Shown here piece after piece: positions 10,303 through 21,963 of a stretch of 64,000 nucleotides of DNA. The DNA is taken from the NCBI GenBank assembly GCA_024734495.1, contig JALMQS010000075.1, positions 9,471,313 through 9,535,312 on the forward strand, given 5' to 3'. The translations under genes were made by a program, and so were the position numbers. The notes below the pieces were generated by a model that was not told where the DNA came from, did not search any database, and saw only the letters and a list, made by a program, of their open reading frames with translations. The first letter of the stretch is position 1. The number at the start of each line of letters is the position of its first letter. The DNA comes from Forficula auricularia. Its lineage: Eukaryota > Arthropoda > Insecta > Dermaptera > Forficulidae.

Positions 10303-10652
10303 TTTAAATCGAATGGGATTAAAGAAGGATTTGAGGAATGATAATTTATTTTTAAAAGGTTCACGGATATTATAATCCCTGACTATCCATTATCTATTGA
10401 CATGTAAGAACGTGCAAAGATGTAAAAGACAAGTCCTGACATGTTTTAGTTCAGGAGAGAAATTATCAATTAATTGTGATTGTTCTAGAAAAACCCAATT
10501 CCGTGTCTCCTCTTGTACTTGTATAGACTTGGTTGGTGTCGTACCATATAAATTGTTGAAATAATTTTTTTTTTTTATTGTCACAGTAAAGAAAGCCCAT
10601 TTAGACAGCTCATCATTAAAGTGTTAGTAGGGTTAGTAAGGGAGAGGGAAGA

Positions 10653-10948
10653 TTTTATTTATATAATTTCTATTATTTGGTCATAAGAATTGGAGATTTA
10701 CGTTATTCGTCATTGATAATTTCCAATAAAAAAAGAATTATCGAAATCGGTTGATAAACAAAGAAGTTATACTTGAACAAACATATCAAAAAAGGTCCAA
10801 TACCAATGAAAAAACGGGACCAATCGGAAGCTAGACTGAACCCAATGCAAAAAAATCATCAAATCGGTCACAATTGGCGGAGATATGAGATAACATAGAC
10901 AAAAAAAAACAGTCGAATAGAGAACCTCCTCCTTTTTTGAAATCGGTT
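10653..10948 (-). mobile_element. ACCGACTTC-family element, copy 1 (5' segment only, internally deleted)
   Basis: On the minus strand it starts AACCGATTTC and GGAGGAGGTTCTC and carries the repeated CCGATT and TTGGACC words of the 5' segment seen at 56338-57000. About 35 bases are missing around 10718, and the 3' foldback part is absent. Confidence 0.75.
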
Positions 10949-11010
10949 AAAAAATCTTTACATGTTGTACAAATGTACATTCATATTTCGAAAAAGGGAA
11001 TAAATATATC

Positions 11011-11120
11011 TCTACATATAAATCTCAATGTTTTAAAGAAGTTTATGATTTTATGTTGGGCCACACTCATTACAGTGCTGGGCCGCATGCGGCTCGCGGG
11101 CCACGGGCTGGACAGCCCTG
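11011..11120 (+). repeat. hAT-like element end, second copy
   Basis: Same 5' words as 10232-10302, with additional GC-rich sequence GGCCGCATGCGGCTCGCGGG before the terminal GACAGCCCTG at 11111-11120. Confidence 0.55.
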
Positions 11121-11356
11121 TCCTAGGGTAACCCTTAGGTGTCTCTGTACACTTTTTCACAACGAAAAATCATCTTTATTTTATGTATTTAAAATTTTTG
11201 ACTAAAAAAACCCACACAAATTAAAAAAAAAATATTATAATTTAATGAAAACACTTGCTGGGCAGTTTGTCTATTTTGGTGCAAGTTAACTTAGATACGT
11301 ATGATGATAATTTGTCTGAATCCTGCATATGGTAATTTCACTCATAGTAAAAGAAC

Positions 11357-11519
11357 CGAGGGGTGAACCGCGATTGGAATTAGATGTACATCGTCTTTGG
11401 AATTATTTTGAATTATTTTGGAATTCATTAGAAGATAATATATTGTATTCTAATGTCTTCTACTTGGAAATCAAAGTGGAAGTAGGTGTACACGATTTTA
11501 GGTCGCGGTTCACCCCTCG
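11357..11519. mobile_element. GAGGGG palindromic MITE, copy 1
   Basis: Ends CGAGGGGTGAACCGCGA and its inverse. Flanks AAAAGAAC (11349-11356) and ACAAGAAC (11520-11527) form an 8-bp duplication with one mismatch. Other copies: 32306-32469 and 40330-40762. A 108-codon frame across it is accidental. Confidence 0.8.
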
Positions 11520-11605
11520 ACAAGAACTAAAAGAAGCTTTTCATAAATTTACTTGGAATCGAATGGAAGTAGTTTTCAGTATGCCCAATCTAGCTGCATT
11601 AGACA

Positions 11606-12341
11606 TTAGTACCTGGGCCACCGAGCGATGCTCGGTAACTTTTTGCTCCAGTTAATAGCTATATATTAATCCCCAAAACCCTCCTCGCCCCCCGGACCCC
11701 CACCACTTCACCCCATCTCCTGCACCCTCCCAGCCTAACTCCCACATACACCCCCCGCCCCGAAACCCCGGACCCCCCACCACCACTGCAACCCACCTCC
11801 TGCACCCCCACATCTACTCCCCACCCCCGCCCACTCACACAGTTTTTGCATTTCTAGCCTTCAGTGGCCCACAGTTTATGTATATATAGGTATATAAATA
11901 AATACGGTATAATTATTTTTTTTAATTAAATAACAATTTTTGAGTTCATCAATTAAATTGTCAAATTAATATTTGTGGGATTTAAAACTCGATTTTTAAT
12001 CAATTAAATTTCCCAACTTTTAATATATAATAATAATTATAATGATCTTATTGTGGGATATAAAATTAAAAAACCAATTATTTATTAAAAGGAAATTGAA
12101 TAAAAATGTAATTATACATTTTTATCGAGACAACCACCTGTGAATAATTGTTTCAATTAACAAAAAACCTATCAAAAACAACTTACCCGAAGATGAGACC
12201 GTGACAGATGGAATGTCCAACACAAAACCCTTCTAACTCTTGAATTTCATCCAAATCGTTAGAGCCGTTTTCGAGAACCCGACCGGATATATATATATAT
12301 ATAAACATTGGTCGTTTAATATTTAATAAGATAAGATAAGA
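11606..12341 (-). mobile_element. Nonautonomous Helitron, copy 3 (diverged)
   Basis: Read on the minus strand it ends in a hairpin (ACCGAGC, ATC, GCTCGGT; plus 11618-11635), then ~11 bases, then CTAA at 11609-11606 followed by T. Its 5' end is a TC preceded by A near 12341. A conserved word, GATGAGACCGTGACAGAT at about 12193 (plus), is shared with the Helitrons at 25319 and 46925. A C-rich tract (G-rich on the element strand) spans 11680-11840. No helicase ORF. Confidence 0.7.
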
Positions 12342-12555
12342 TATCAAAGACTGCGCCCCTTTTACTCCCCAAAACCCTTGCGCCCTTGTGCATGTGCCCG
12401 TTTTGGCCAGTTATAGAATTCGGCCTGTTTATTGAGGTACAATTTTGATAAATACCTAAATGCCTCCTCAATATCCACTCACATTTATGTGAATTTACAA
12501 TTAAAATAATGGTATATTGTTTCTATACTTAGATAAGTATTTACAGTATTTACAA

Positions 12556-12787
12556 GTTTAAATTGTCCCAGCCTCGTTTTGGGCATAGGCTTCTCCCAAT
12601 TTCTTCCATTCTGATCTTCTTTTGGCAATTCTGGTCCACTCATTACTCGGTATTTTCTTAAACTCGTCGTTCCATCTTTTTGTTGTCTTCGTTTTTTTCT
12701 TTTTCACTCTATCGGCCACTATTCTGTTGTTATTTTGGCCCATCTTTCATCTTTGAGTCTTATTATATGACCTGCCCAGTTCTATTT
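12556..12787 (-). pseudogene. RTE-like LINE ORF2 C-terminal fragment
   Basis: The minus strand encodes the C-terminal tail found after reverse transcriptase in many insect RTE-like LINEs. It has a basic stretch, R-W-N-D-E-F, then E-W-T-R-I-A, R-S-E-W-K-K-L-G-E-A-Y, and ends A-G-T-I before a stop at about 12558. A short frame of 61 codons starts at 12743. An upstream part in another frame reads G-R-S-Y-N-K-T-Q-R-type residues, so a frameshift is likely. No catalytic domain is present. The family call comes from recalled consensus wording, not from a search. Confidence 0.6.
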
Positions 12788-12803
12788 TAGTATTATAATT
12801 GTA

Positions 12804-13140
12804 CTAGCTGCAAGGTCTGCCTTCGGTGGGCCTCTTGGTAGCCAAGGGGCTTCGCCCCCTGGGCCTCCCGTCACTTGAACACTCCCTATCCTCCATCTCC
12901 AACTACTCACCATCCCACCGATCCTCTGCCCAACTTCGGAACGTCTCACCCGCCTCCAAACACCCTCCATCACAGTAAACCTACCCCCTGGACTCCTCAC
13001 CCCTGGACCCCACATGCCCTGAACCCCCATCTTTCCCCTAGACCCCACCTCCCAACCTCTGGACCCCGAACGCCCTGGAATTCCAGCATTCCCCTGGACT
13101 CCCACCCCCCACCCCTGGGGGGACATACATAGGTAGGTAG
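12804..13140 (-). mobile_element. Helitron-like 3' end with C-rich minisatellite
   Basis: Read on the minus strand it ends ...CCTTGCAGCTAG followed by T, with a small CC-GAA-GG hairpin before it; the same end is seen at 21964. The adjacent tract 12870-13125 is built from variants of CCCTGGACCCC. The 5' end was not found. Confidence 0.5.
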
Positions 13141-14061
13141 GTAGATAGGTATAAATAAACAGAGACAGGGACATATACACTTTAGTAGTATGTGATTTTT
13201 TATATTTTTTCTTTGTGTTTTTTGTAAATGTATTCGTTTTTTATTTTGCCTTTTCTTTTTATGTTTAAAATGAAACCAATATATTACAATCGATAAATTA
13301 TAAGGAAATGAGATTTGTAAGGATTTAAAATAACTGCCTCTATCTCCATTAGGAATTCAAATGGTAATTCCTGCACTGCTTATACAATCAAAAGTTGATT
13401 ATTCTACTAAATAGCATAAGATTTCAATTTTAATTTTGAGTTTGTATTGGCGGAAAAAGATATTTGAAAGGAAAGAGCTTATAAAAATCTAATATTGTTT
13501 AAGCAAGCGGGCATAGAGATATTAAGTTTATTCAGTTGGGTGGTGGTTCGGGGAAGGGAAATGCAGGGCTTAGATTATTCACAAGGTAAAGAGAGAAAAA
13601 ATTTTGATTGATTTTCTGCCAAAAAATGTTCAAAAAGAAGGAGTAAGCTATATGTGTGCAATTTAATATAATATATGATTTTATGTGACAATTAAATTGT
13701 CTTAAAACTTGATACATAAATCTTCTAACTTGTAACGTCTACCATTTGCAAACGGAATTGGCCCATATGGTTGAAATGGCCTTAAAATCAACCTGATATG
13801 AGATTAATATAGCCAAGGACAGATATTTTCTTAATTCCCTCCCATTTCATACACATTTGGGGTCTTATAAAATATTTTTATTAAAAACTCATCAATTTCT
13901 AATTTGATTATCTGTGAAATAGTTGTATTATTATAAAACGTTCTAGCAGAGGAAAAATGAAGGTAAAACCACATATTAAATTCAAAAGAGAAACAAACAT
14001 GTTGTCCATTGCTTGATTCAAATAAAAATACACACATTTATATAAAATATGTATTTTTTTT
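13141..14061. other. No gene seen
   Basis: AT-rich; a (GGTA)n-like stretch at 13131-13151. No supported ORF. Confidence 0.5.
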
Positions 14062-14785
14062 ACTTAGTTTTAGGTGAAACATGATATTAATTAATCAAGT
14101 AAAGGGAGTTACACAATGAATTAAATAAAACTCAAAGAGGTTTATACAGACTCAATATATTTCGGGTTATTAGTCCATCATCAGAAGTTTACAGATTAAG
14201 TTTTTAAAACTTCTTATGATGGACTTCTTCTTTCTTCTTATTCTTCTATATAGGTGTGAACACCTGTTTCTCCATCATATTACATTCAGTCATCAGGGTC
14301 ATAACTCTCTTTCCATCGTTTTTTGGTCTTCCACGGCTTCTGACCCCCTCGGAACGGTTTTTTGCCAATTTTCGGGAGACGGTCGTCTTGCATTCTCTCT
14401 ACATGGGCAGCCCAGCATCTTCTTCTTACATGAACCCAATCGACTATGTCCTGAAGACCGCTTATTTGCCTAAGGTGTTCGCTGCGGATTTTATCATGCA
14501 GGGTCTTAGAATGGATGGCTCTTACAACTCTCATCTCAGTTGTCCGGAAAAGCTGCTTTGTAACGGTTGCGTCTGCCCTGGACTCAGGCCCATACGTTAT
14601 TATCGGGCGAACACAACAAGTCTTATATATCCTAATTTTACTTTCGGCAGACATAAACTTATTTTTCCAGATGGTGGACTAATAACCCGAAATATATTGA
14701 GTGTCTATAAACCTCTTTGAGTTTTATTTCATTCATTGTGAACTACACTCCCTTTACTTTATTAATTAATTCACATTTATATAGA
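14062..14785. mobile_element. Foldback element (same family as 1285-3005), split by a LINE fragment
   Basis: Left arm 14062-14190 and right arm 14662-14785 are inverted copies with AAAGTAAAGGGAGTGTAG-type words and a shared CTGATGATGGACTAATAAC core (minus strand at the left). The right arm is cut: its first bases (TTATGATGGA) lie at about 14214-14223, before the LINE, and resume as AGATGGTGGA at 14669. Confidence 0.7.
14222..14660 (-). pseudogene. RTE-like LINE ORF2 C-terminal fragment with GAA-rich tail
   Basis: Minus-strand frame 14654-14286 (122 codons) matches the post-RT region of a widespread insect LINE: K-I-R-I-Y-K-T-C-C-V-R-P near the start, then Y-G-P-E-S-R, Q-L-F-R-T-T-E-M-R, R-S-E-H-L-R-Q-I-S-G, D-I-V-D-W-V-H, H-V-E-R-M-Q-D-D-R-L-P, and a terminal D-P-D-D before the stop. 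No polymerase motif remains. Downstream on the minus strand lies a GAA-rich tail (14222-14244), like the tail of the RTE-like LINE at 32949. The fragment disrupts the right arm of the surrounding foldback with an imperfect ~10-base duplication. Confidence 0.75.
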
Positions 14786-14892
14786 TTAATGTTTAACTAG
14801 CTTGTTTGCTAAATGAGAACCAAAAATCTTCAATATCCACGCGATACTGACCCCATGAAAAATAATATTTATAATTAAAAAAAAAGACTTAT

Positions 14893-14926
14893 GATGAAGG
14901 CCAAGCCTTCGAAACTATAGTCTCAA
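14893..14926 (+). ncRNA. Hammerhead-like motif, degenerate
   Basis: GATGAAGGC-CAA-GCCTTC hairpin followed by GAAACTATAGTC, where AC/GT around TATA could form a two-pair helix III ahead of the C17 position. The expected CTGATGA is ATGATGA and no helix I is evident, so activity is doubtful. Confidence 0.3.
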
Positions 14927-15956
14927 ACAAATAAATAATATATATGCATATATATATATGTTTGTATGTTTATTTTTATCAAGCACAGGACAACCTCCTT
15001 GTTTTTCTTTATGAATCAACTATTCTGCTACTCTTGGCAAAATAAAAACTTTTTAACAAAAACCTATACTTATTGAGCCAAGTGAAAATGAAAACAATTA
15101 TTTATTGTAAATAATAAAATTTCTAATCGATGATTGAATATTGGCTTTTTTTATATTTGAACTCTCAATTAATAGCAGAATTTTCCTCCCTTACCAGTTA
15201 GTTATCAAGTTATTATTGATTTATGATAATTTCGCGGATCCCAATACGGTTGGAGCTTGAGGGATAAAAAAAGTTAAAGGATAAGTGCACTACTACACTG
15301 GCTCTTTAAAGACTTGCTTTTTAAAACCAAAATGGATGGTGGTTTTATTTCCTTTTTTCTGCCTCTGGTATAAATTGCTTCTCTCTCATTACATATCTGA
15401 CTTTATTGTTATAACGTGAGCTAAAATATTATTTTTATGTTCGTATGAAAAACGTTCTTTAATCAATTATAGTTTGTTTGTGTGAGGATATTTTTATAAA
15501 GGAGGTAAATAAATTGAGAGTATTATTTTTTCATTTAGAAAATATTTTTTTTTTAATTATAAATATAATGAAATATGACTCCTTTATCAATTTTAATAAT
15601 AACACAATGAAAGCACTCACTTCAACAGTTTAATAGTTTTTATCCAATAATTTTAAAATATGTTTCACCAAGTACCAACACCAAATTCCTTAAAAACCAG
15701 TTTAATAGTTCTTGGCATCGTAACCACTAACCATTTAGCAAGACTTTTAATTTAAATAATAATTATAAAAATGAAATTAAGCAAATACTTTTTCATGATT
15801 CGGTAGTAAAATTTTACTGATTCGAAAAACTTTTGTGAATGAACAATTTAAGCAAGAAAAATGAATTAATGTAGTTTATGAACTCAATCATCTGCGCCGA
15901 ATTTCAGCTCATTAGCTAAAACTGTTTGAGAGCTTCCCAAATGAAAATCTTTTTTT
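14927..15956. other. No gene seen
   Basis: Very AT-rich. No supported ORF or repeat structure. Confidence 0.5.
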
Positions 15957-15960
15957 TTAA

Positions 15961-16481
15961 GGTAGTTCTTTCACAAATACAAACATGAAAGAAGTCTTTG
16001 AAACTTGGAATATAAGTCATTGAAACCATAATACATATACTGTTAAAATTTGAAGACGATTTACCACACCAAACATGAAATAATTGCAATTAAAAATGAC
16101 ATTTTTTACATAGAATAGATAGGGAAAGGGTGGGGATTTGATCATTAGTTTATTTTTATTCATTGAAGGACTTTCACCATCTTGATAAAAAACTAATTTT
16201 TATTTGAATAATATATTTGGATTAACTTAAAAAAAATACGAGATTATTTACCACGTAGTTTTGATAAAAAACAAAAAAAAACATATTTGGGCGATTATTT
16301 TTAGTCGAGGAGATATAAGCACAAAGGCTTGGAAATGATCCGGCAAGTGTGTGTGTATCTATATAGAGATTTCTTAGTGTGAGTGATACAGTCACGTTAA
16401 AAAAACATAACCTAAAATTTTAATTCCGTTCATATTTATAGAGGCTAAACATTTTGGGTGGGTTGTCGCGAAAGAACCTCC
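15961..16481. mobile_element. TTAA-flanked nonautonomous element, diverged member
   Basis: TTAA at 15957-15960 and 16482-16485. Termini GGTAGTTCTTTCAC and (reversed) GGAGGTTCTTTCGCGAC. The interior differs from 4796-5518, so it is a related subfamily using the same ends. Confidence 0.7.
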
Positions 16482-16485
16482 TTAA

Positions 16486-17886
16486 TTTCTGGTATTTTTG
16501 AACTGGAAGTTATAAAAAATTCCCAAAATGTAACCAATTTCTAGTTTTTGAAATATATACATTTTGGCACAAGAAGAAACTTTTTACGATTTTTAGTTCT
16601 TGCGTTATAATCAGTTTCTTAATCGACACACATGTAGAGACAGAAGAAAATGGTTGAAATTTTTTTTATCTAAACACGAATAATAAAAAAAAATTAAATC
16701 AATATTTGAGTCGCTCAGCTAGCTGATCTCGCAAGTCGTATCAAGTATCTAAATACTTTGAAATAATTATCAAAGAGGTAATTGTTAAAGTTTACTTATG
16801 AAAGCTCCCTCGAAGCGCCTTAGTGTGTGGGCAGATGAAACCCCGAGAAGGCAATTAGGGTTGCATATATTCTAGGGGTTCCCATAAAAATAGCATCAAC
16901 TATTAGGATATTATTCCTGGGGGAAATTTACAGATAGTGTAAAACTAGATGGATGCAATTTGTCAAATTGCCATATATTAGTCAGAGATAATTAAAATAA
17001 TAAAAGGTCATGAGCTTATGAGTACATAAAAGCGTTGATTACTGATATCACTCTGCAGCAGCATTTAGACGAGTATATACTCACTCGAATGAACTTTATT
17101 ACGACTAGATAAAGGAGAGTGACACAAGAAGTAAATCATCAGTGAGGAAATATATTCTATTTACTACACGACTTTCAATAATACTTTTTTTCATTTTCAC
17201 ATCATACAAGCGTAATTCCCAAAGTTAACACACTTTTTAGAATTAATCTTTTGCAAAAAAATTCAATGACCTCTTTGAAAGTCTTATTAGTGTTAAATAT
17301 ACAATTTTCAAGCATTAAATACCGTATTCGTGGTTAAATTTGAATTTAAAAAATTGCAAAATTAATACATCAATTTCTCTTCAAAATCTTCTTGTGATTG
17401 CGAAATGGATGGGAAATATTTCTAAATTATGAGATTATTACCGTATGTGTTAATTAGTTTTTTTTAATTCAATGGATTCAAAGATTTACACACGAAAGGT
17501 GAAATCCCTAAAGTCTAGGATCAACTCGTGCATCATAAAAAGAAGAAAGAGAAGTGAAAGAAATTTTATGAATCTGGTCGGAATTCAAAGATACTTTTGG
17601 ATGCTGGTTTCGTAGAACTAACAATTTGAGTCTGAACATAAAATGTATAACTTATCATGAAAACAATTTAAAAATAAAGAAGTTTATAAGAATAAGGTAC
17701 ACATGAAACAATAGCAAGATAATGGTAAGAATGGAAGAATCTTAATAGTTAATTTAATTTGTTTCATATGTAAAATTACTATTTCGAAAACTTATTTTTT
17801 CTGAATTTTTTGTTATGATGAATTGAAACTTTTTTGTTCAGAATCAAATGATCTATCAAAATAATTTTTATAAAAAATAAAATAAA
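16486..17886. other. Unassigned; possible promoter-like spot near 17025-17065
   Basis: No repeat structure or ORF recognised. GTACATAAAAGCG at about 17021-17033 is TATA-like and is followed ~30 bases on by ATCACTCTGCAGCAG. This is only suggestive. Confidence 0.25.
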
Positions 17887-18928
17887 ACCGACTTCAAAAA
17901 ATGTAAATGCAACTAATAAAATAATAAGAACTCAAAAATAAAATAAAATATACTAAAAGGTATAAAATAATTATCTAATTTAGTTACAAGTAAACGATGA
18001 AATTGTTACATAAAATCACTTTTTGAAGTCGGTGCCAAAAATATGCATTTTATGAATCGAACTCGACGGATCTTACTTAGTACGTTGGACGGGTAAGCTG
18101 GCTTATATAGTTTGTTTAGCACCGACTTTAAAAAGTGATTTCATTTAACAATTTCATCGTTTAGTTGTAACTAAATTAGATAATTATTTTATAACTTTTA
18201 GTGGATTTTATTTTAATTTTGAGTTCTTATTATTTTATTTGTTGCATTTAGTTTTTTTAAAGTCGGTTTTATTTTATTTTTTATAAAAATTATTTATTAT
18301 TTTTCTCTTTTTAGTGATGTTATTAATAGTGACTTAAGATAATACTTTGCATGCATCTCGTAAGATAAAGCGTCGGGCGAATGAATCAGAAAATAATTCT
18401 CTCGAAACGTTTGCAGGTTTTAAATGAATGTTTTTTAAGATTTTTTTTTATAAAAGATTTTATTTATTATAATTTCGATTATTTGATCATAAGAATTGGA
18501 GATTTACGTTATTTAGTCATTGATCATATCATCAGAACTTGACCAAATTAATATGGGACCACCCCTCAGGTACCCCCTTTCCAATAAAAAAATAATCATC
18601 GAAATCGGTCCACGTGGCAAAAAGTTCTCGCTGAACATACATAAAATAAATAAATAGTTAAGTATCTTGACTATCTTGGAGCTATACTGATCCATACGTA
18701 GAAAAAATCATTAAAATCGGTTCATAAGCAAAGAAGTTATACCTGAACAAACATAACAAAAAAGGTCCAATAACAATGAAAAAAAAACGGTACCAATCGG
18801 AAACTATATTGAAACCAATGCAAAAAAAATCATCCAAATCGGTTCACAATTGGCAAAGATATCAGGTAACATATATACACAAAAAAAATCAGTCGAATCG
18901 AGAACCTCCTTCTTTTTTAAAGTCGGTT
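17887..18928 (-). mobile_element. ACCGACTTC-family element, copy 2 (complete, minus orientation)
   Basis: The 3' foldback (17887-18267) comes first on the plus strand, then the 5' segment reversed (18268-18928), ending at AAAGTCGGTT. Arms of the foldback each start and end with ACCGACTTCAAAA or its inverse. The spacer (about 18034-18120) is in the same orientation relative to the 5' segment as in copies 3, 5 and 6. No ORF of note. Confidence 0.8.
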
Positions 18929-19774
18929 AAAAATATAATAAAAAAGGGGTATCTTTTAAAAAATATGTCTTTGAAAATAACTTAAAAATTCGATGTTCTA
19001 ATGTTTTTCTGTTTTCACCACTGCAATAGTCTTTAAAAGTTCTACTAGTTCATTTAAAACCAACTTCGTAGGTTCATCATTAATAATGCACACTTAAAAA
19101 TGAACATTCAGTACCATCACCGCAGAGATTGATGAGCTAAGATTCATTTATATCCAGGCGCATCTATTTGTTTAAATATTTTAAACATAATATAAAAATC
19201 AATTAAAATGAATTTTTTAAGTCGATTTTTTGTGTACAGGTTACTATAAAATTAAAATAACTTTCCAAAGAATGTTCGCAATTAGAGTTTGGCCATTTTG
19301 ATAAATTAAAAAAATTCCCTATTGACCCAGACTGAGTGGTTAAAACTTTGTCCAGTTGCCTTGATGTGAAGAATTAAAAGTTGTTTAAAATAAAAAGTTT
19401 GCGAATGAAATTACTAATTCTTTTCCGGTAAAGTGATATTTAATTATGCTTGGCTTATTATATTTACTAATTCCCATTTGACAGACTTCTTTCTTTTTGG
19501 TCTATCTTAGAAAAGTTACCACTCTTTTTAGAATGAATGTTTTTCAAAAATAAATTCAACAATCCCTTTAAAAGTCTCATTAGTGTGCAATACACAATTT
19601 GCAAGTATTAAATATCCTATTCGTGGTTAAATTTGAAACAAATTGAATTAATCCATTCATCGATTTGTAAATCTCTATCGTTTTTAGAAGGGCTTATTTT
19701 ATGCTTTCATACTTAAATCTTTTACACTCTGCGACTTTTTGAACTAATCATATATTATTAATGTTGATAATAAT
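18929..19774. other. No gene seen
   Basis: AT-rich; a ~100-base block near 19535-19640 resembles 17240-17345 (AATACACAATTT...GTATTAAATA words), a weak dispersed repeat. Confidence 0.4.
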
Positions 19775-19822
19775 TAAATTAAATTAACGAACGAAGAAAA
19801 GATTTTTATATTATTGACAAAA

Positions 19823-19925
19823 TGATCAGCCGGAATTCGAACCCGGGATCTTCGCATGTGCGCTGCGACGCCTTTATAAGAACCTTAGCTCTTATCCTCT
19901 CGGCCACTGATCCCTGAACTCAAGC
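19823..19925 (-). repeat. tRNA-derived SINE head
   Basis: Minus strand carries a box B (GGGTTCGAATTC, plus 19834-19845) and an A-box-like CAGTGGCCGAGAGGAT upstream. It is not a functional tRNA, because no acceptor stem is formed. Confidence 0.65.
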
Positions 19926-20203
19926 TAATACCTTATGTCTATATGAATTATAGAATTTCTTAATCTCTTCCTCGTTCATTTTTATCAGCTCCGTAGTGGT
20001 CTGACAATTTTTTAAACTATTCTCAAACGTCTCCCAATCGATTACGAACCCAAGGGTCGAAAATAATTTTTTTCTTTGCCCCGGGGCGCAATCACAACGA
20101 GGCCTCGTCAAAAGAAATTATTAATTAAATTAAATTAGGGAACGAAGAAAAGATTTTAAAGAAATTCCATAATTCATATAGACATTAGGTATTAGCTTGA
20201 GTT

Positions 20204-20297
20204 CAGGTATCAGTGGCCGGGAGGATAAGAGCTGGGGTTCTTATAAAGGCGTCGCAGCGCACATGCGAAGATCCCGGGTTCGAATCACGGCTGATCC
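20204..20297 (+). repeat. tRNA-derived SINE head
   Basis: A-box-like CAGTGGCCGGGAGGAT at 20210-20225, box B GGGTTCGAATCAC at 20277-20289. Inverted partner of 19823-19925. Confidence 0.65.
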
Positions 20298-20410
20298 TTT
20301 TGTCTATAATATAAAAATCTTTTCTTTGATTGTTAATTTGGCAAAGAGAAAAAATTATTTTCGACCCTTGGGTTTGTGATCGATTGGGAGGCGTTTGAGA
20401 ATAGTTGATA

Positions 20411-21963
20411 ATAATATTCTTAAAGTCAATTCATCATTAGCCAATCTTGGTATGGTAAAACTAGAGGATCTCAGACTATATCATTACAATCCCAGTCGTA
20501 TCGCGTGCATTCCATTAAAATTGATAGGAGATGCCTAAAAGGGGTTTTCCCTGAGATTAGAAACGCAACAGCTATACCCCTCCTTTCCGTCTGTACAGTA
20601 AGAATCTGGCGATCATATTATAATTTCTTCTTGTTTTCTTTCCCAACTTATAAGAGTCTGACACAGAGAAAATAAAAATATTTATTTAGGAAGCACCGAA
20701 TTAATTTAAAAATATTAAATTGACTCAAACAAATTAACCTTATTCAGAAGTAATTCTCTTTGAAAAGATTGTGGTGTTTCAAGTCAGAAAAAGTTCTTTG
20801 ACAATTTCATGTATTTAACACCTTCTCCAGAACTATAAATTAATTAATTACCAAAATTCTGCTGTAAATTCATTAAATTCTTGTTTCGTAATTGTACCAT
20901 TTACTACAAATAATAAAACATTTTCAAACTTATATTCAAATTTTGATTTACTGAAAATATATTTGATATACAAACTTGGTTTTTATTTTTGCAACAATTT
21001 ATAAATTTTGTCATTTTTCTATTTCTTATTTTCAAAGAGATTATTGGCCACACACTTTTTAGAGTTCTGTTTAAAAGTAATACTGGACTTTTTATAACAA
21101 TGTCTCTCAGTTTGTACGACCTTCCTTCAATTGAATTGTAGTTTGTAAACTAAATAAGATAAACTTGAAATTTACAGTTTATTTATTATCCATAAGTAGA
21201 ATCAGACTATTTTTTTGTAATTTAATATACTAAATATGATGGTCTGAAAGGGTAAAAAATTTACCCTTTTACCAATCAGCGTTCTCAATAAAATTATAAA
21301 AAAATGTTACATATTCATTCATACTATAAGAATGAATTTGATATCTCAAGTATTTTGGAAGAAATCAGATTTGGAATACTTGAACTGCGAATCCGACTCG
21401 CACTTGGCCGGTTTTTAAATCTTCAATTCCATCAATTATTGAAAACGTAATCATAATTGTTAAAATTATATATTTTTAACTAGACTTCCATAATATTTTT
21501 TTCTCAAACCGGAACAATTTCGAGAGTGTATGTGAAATAAAAAAATGAGCAACTTTTATATGATTTTACAAAGAGAGGATTATTATAGTCAGCAAAGTAT
21601 TTATGATTCAAAAAGTTAGTCTTATTTTGTGAAGTGGTTAACAAAGAAAAAAATTAAGTAGTAATGATTTTTAATTACTCTTAACTGAGCTAAACTATTC
21701 ATATATATCACTAACATGAACTCAGATTAAAAATTGCTCTTCTCCCAGGCGGCTGTAGTATTAAATCAGTCAAAAAATTCGTTTGTATCAATACATAGTA
21801 CTGATTAGATTTTGGAATATCCTATTCAACAGCAGAAAATATTTTTTGAATTATTCTTTTGAGATTTTACGAGGATGTTATAGTATAATTATCAAAGAAC
21901 AATTTATATTAAGTTTATTAATAAGTCGAGTTTTGAGAAAGTTTTCACTTTTTTATTATTTAA
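20411..21963. other. No gene seen
   Basis: Contains a short open stretch at 20420-20538 of unknown meaning and the repeat word CCGACTCGCACTTGGCCGG at about 21391. Otherwise AT-rich. Confidence 0.4.

Larger units (their letters stand above)
19775..20410. repeat. Head-to-head SINE pair forming a 0.6 kb palindrome
   Basis: The halves 19775-20075 and about 20125-20410 are inverted copies, including AACGAAGAAAAGATTTT, the tRNA-like heads and the CGACCCTTGGG tail. The order on each side differs slightly, so the structure is two rearranged copies and not one clean inversion. Confidence 0.7.

Noticed and set aside
11329..11655. 108-codon plus-strand frame
   Set aside because: It spans a palindromic MITE, its duplications and a Helitron end, so it is an accidental frame.
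12782..13180. 132-codon minus-strand frame with collagen-like glycine-rich text
   Set aside because: It is a translation of the CCCTGGACCCC minisatellite in a Helitron-like tail; the opposite strand is equally open.
13906..14037. Short minus-strand frame near 13831-14037
   Set aside because: Phe/Asn-rich with AT-driven composition and no motif.
17020..17070. TATA-like promoter near 17025
   Set aside because: Only a weak TATA and no convincing Inr, ORF or conservation; kept as a remark only.
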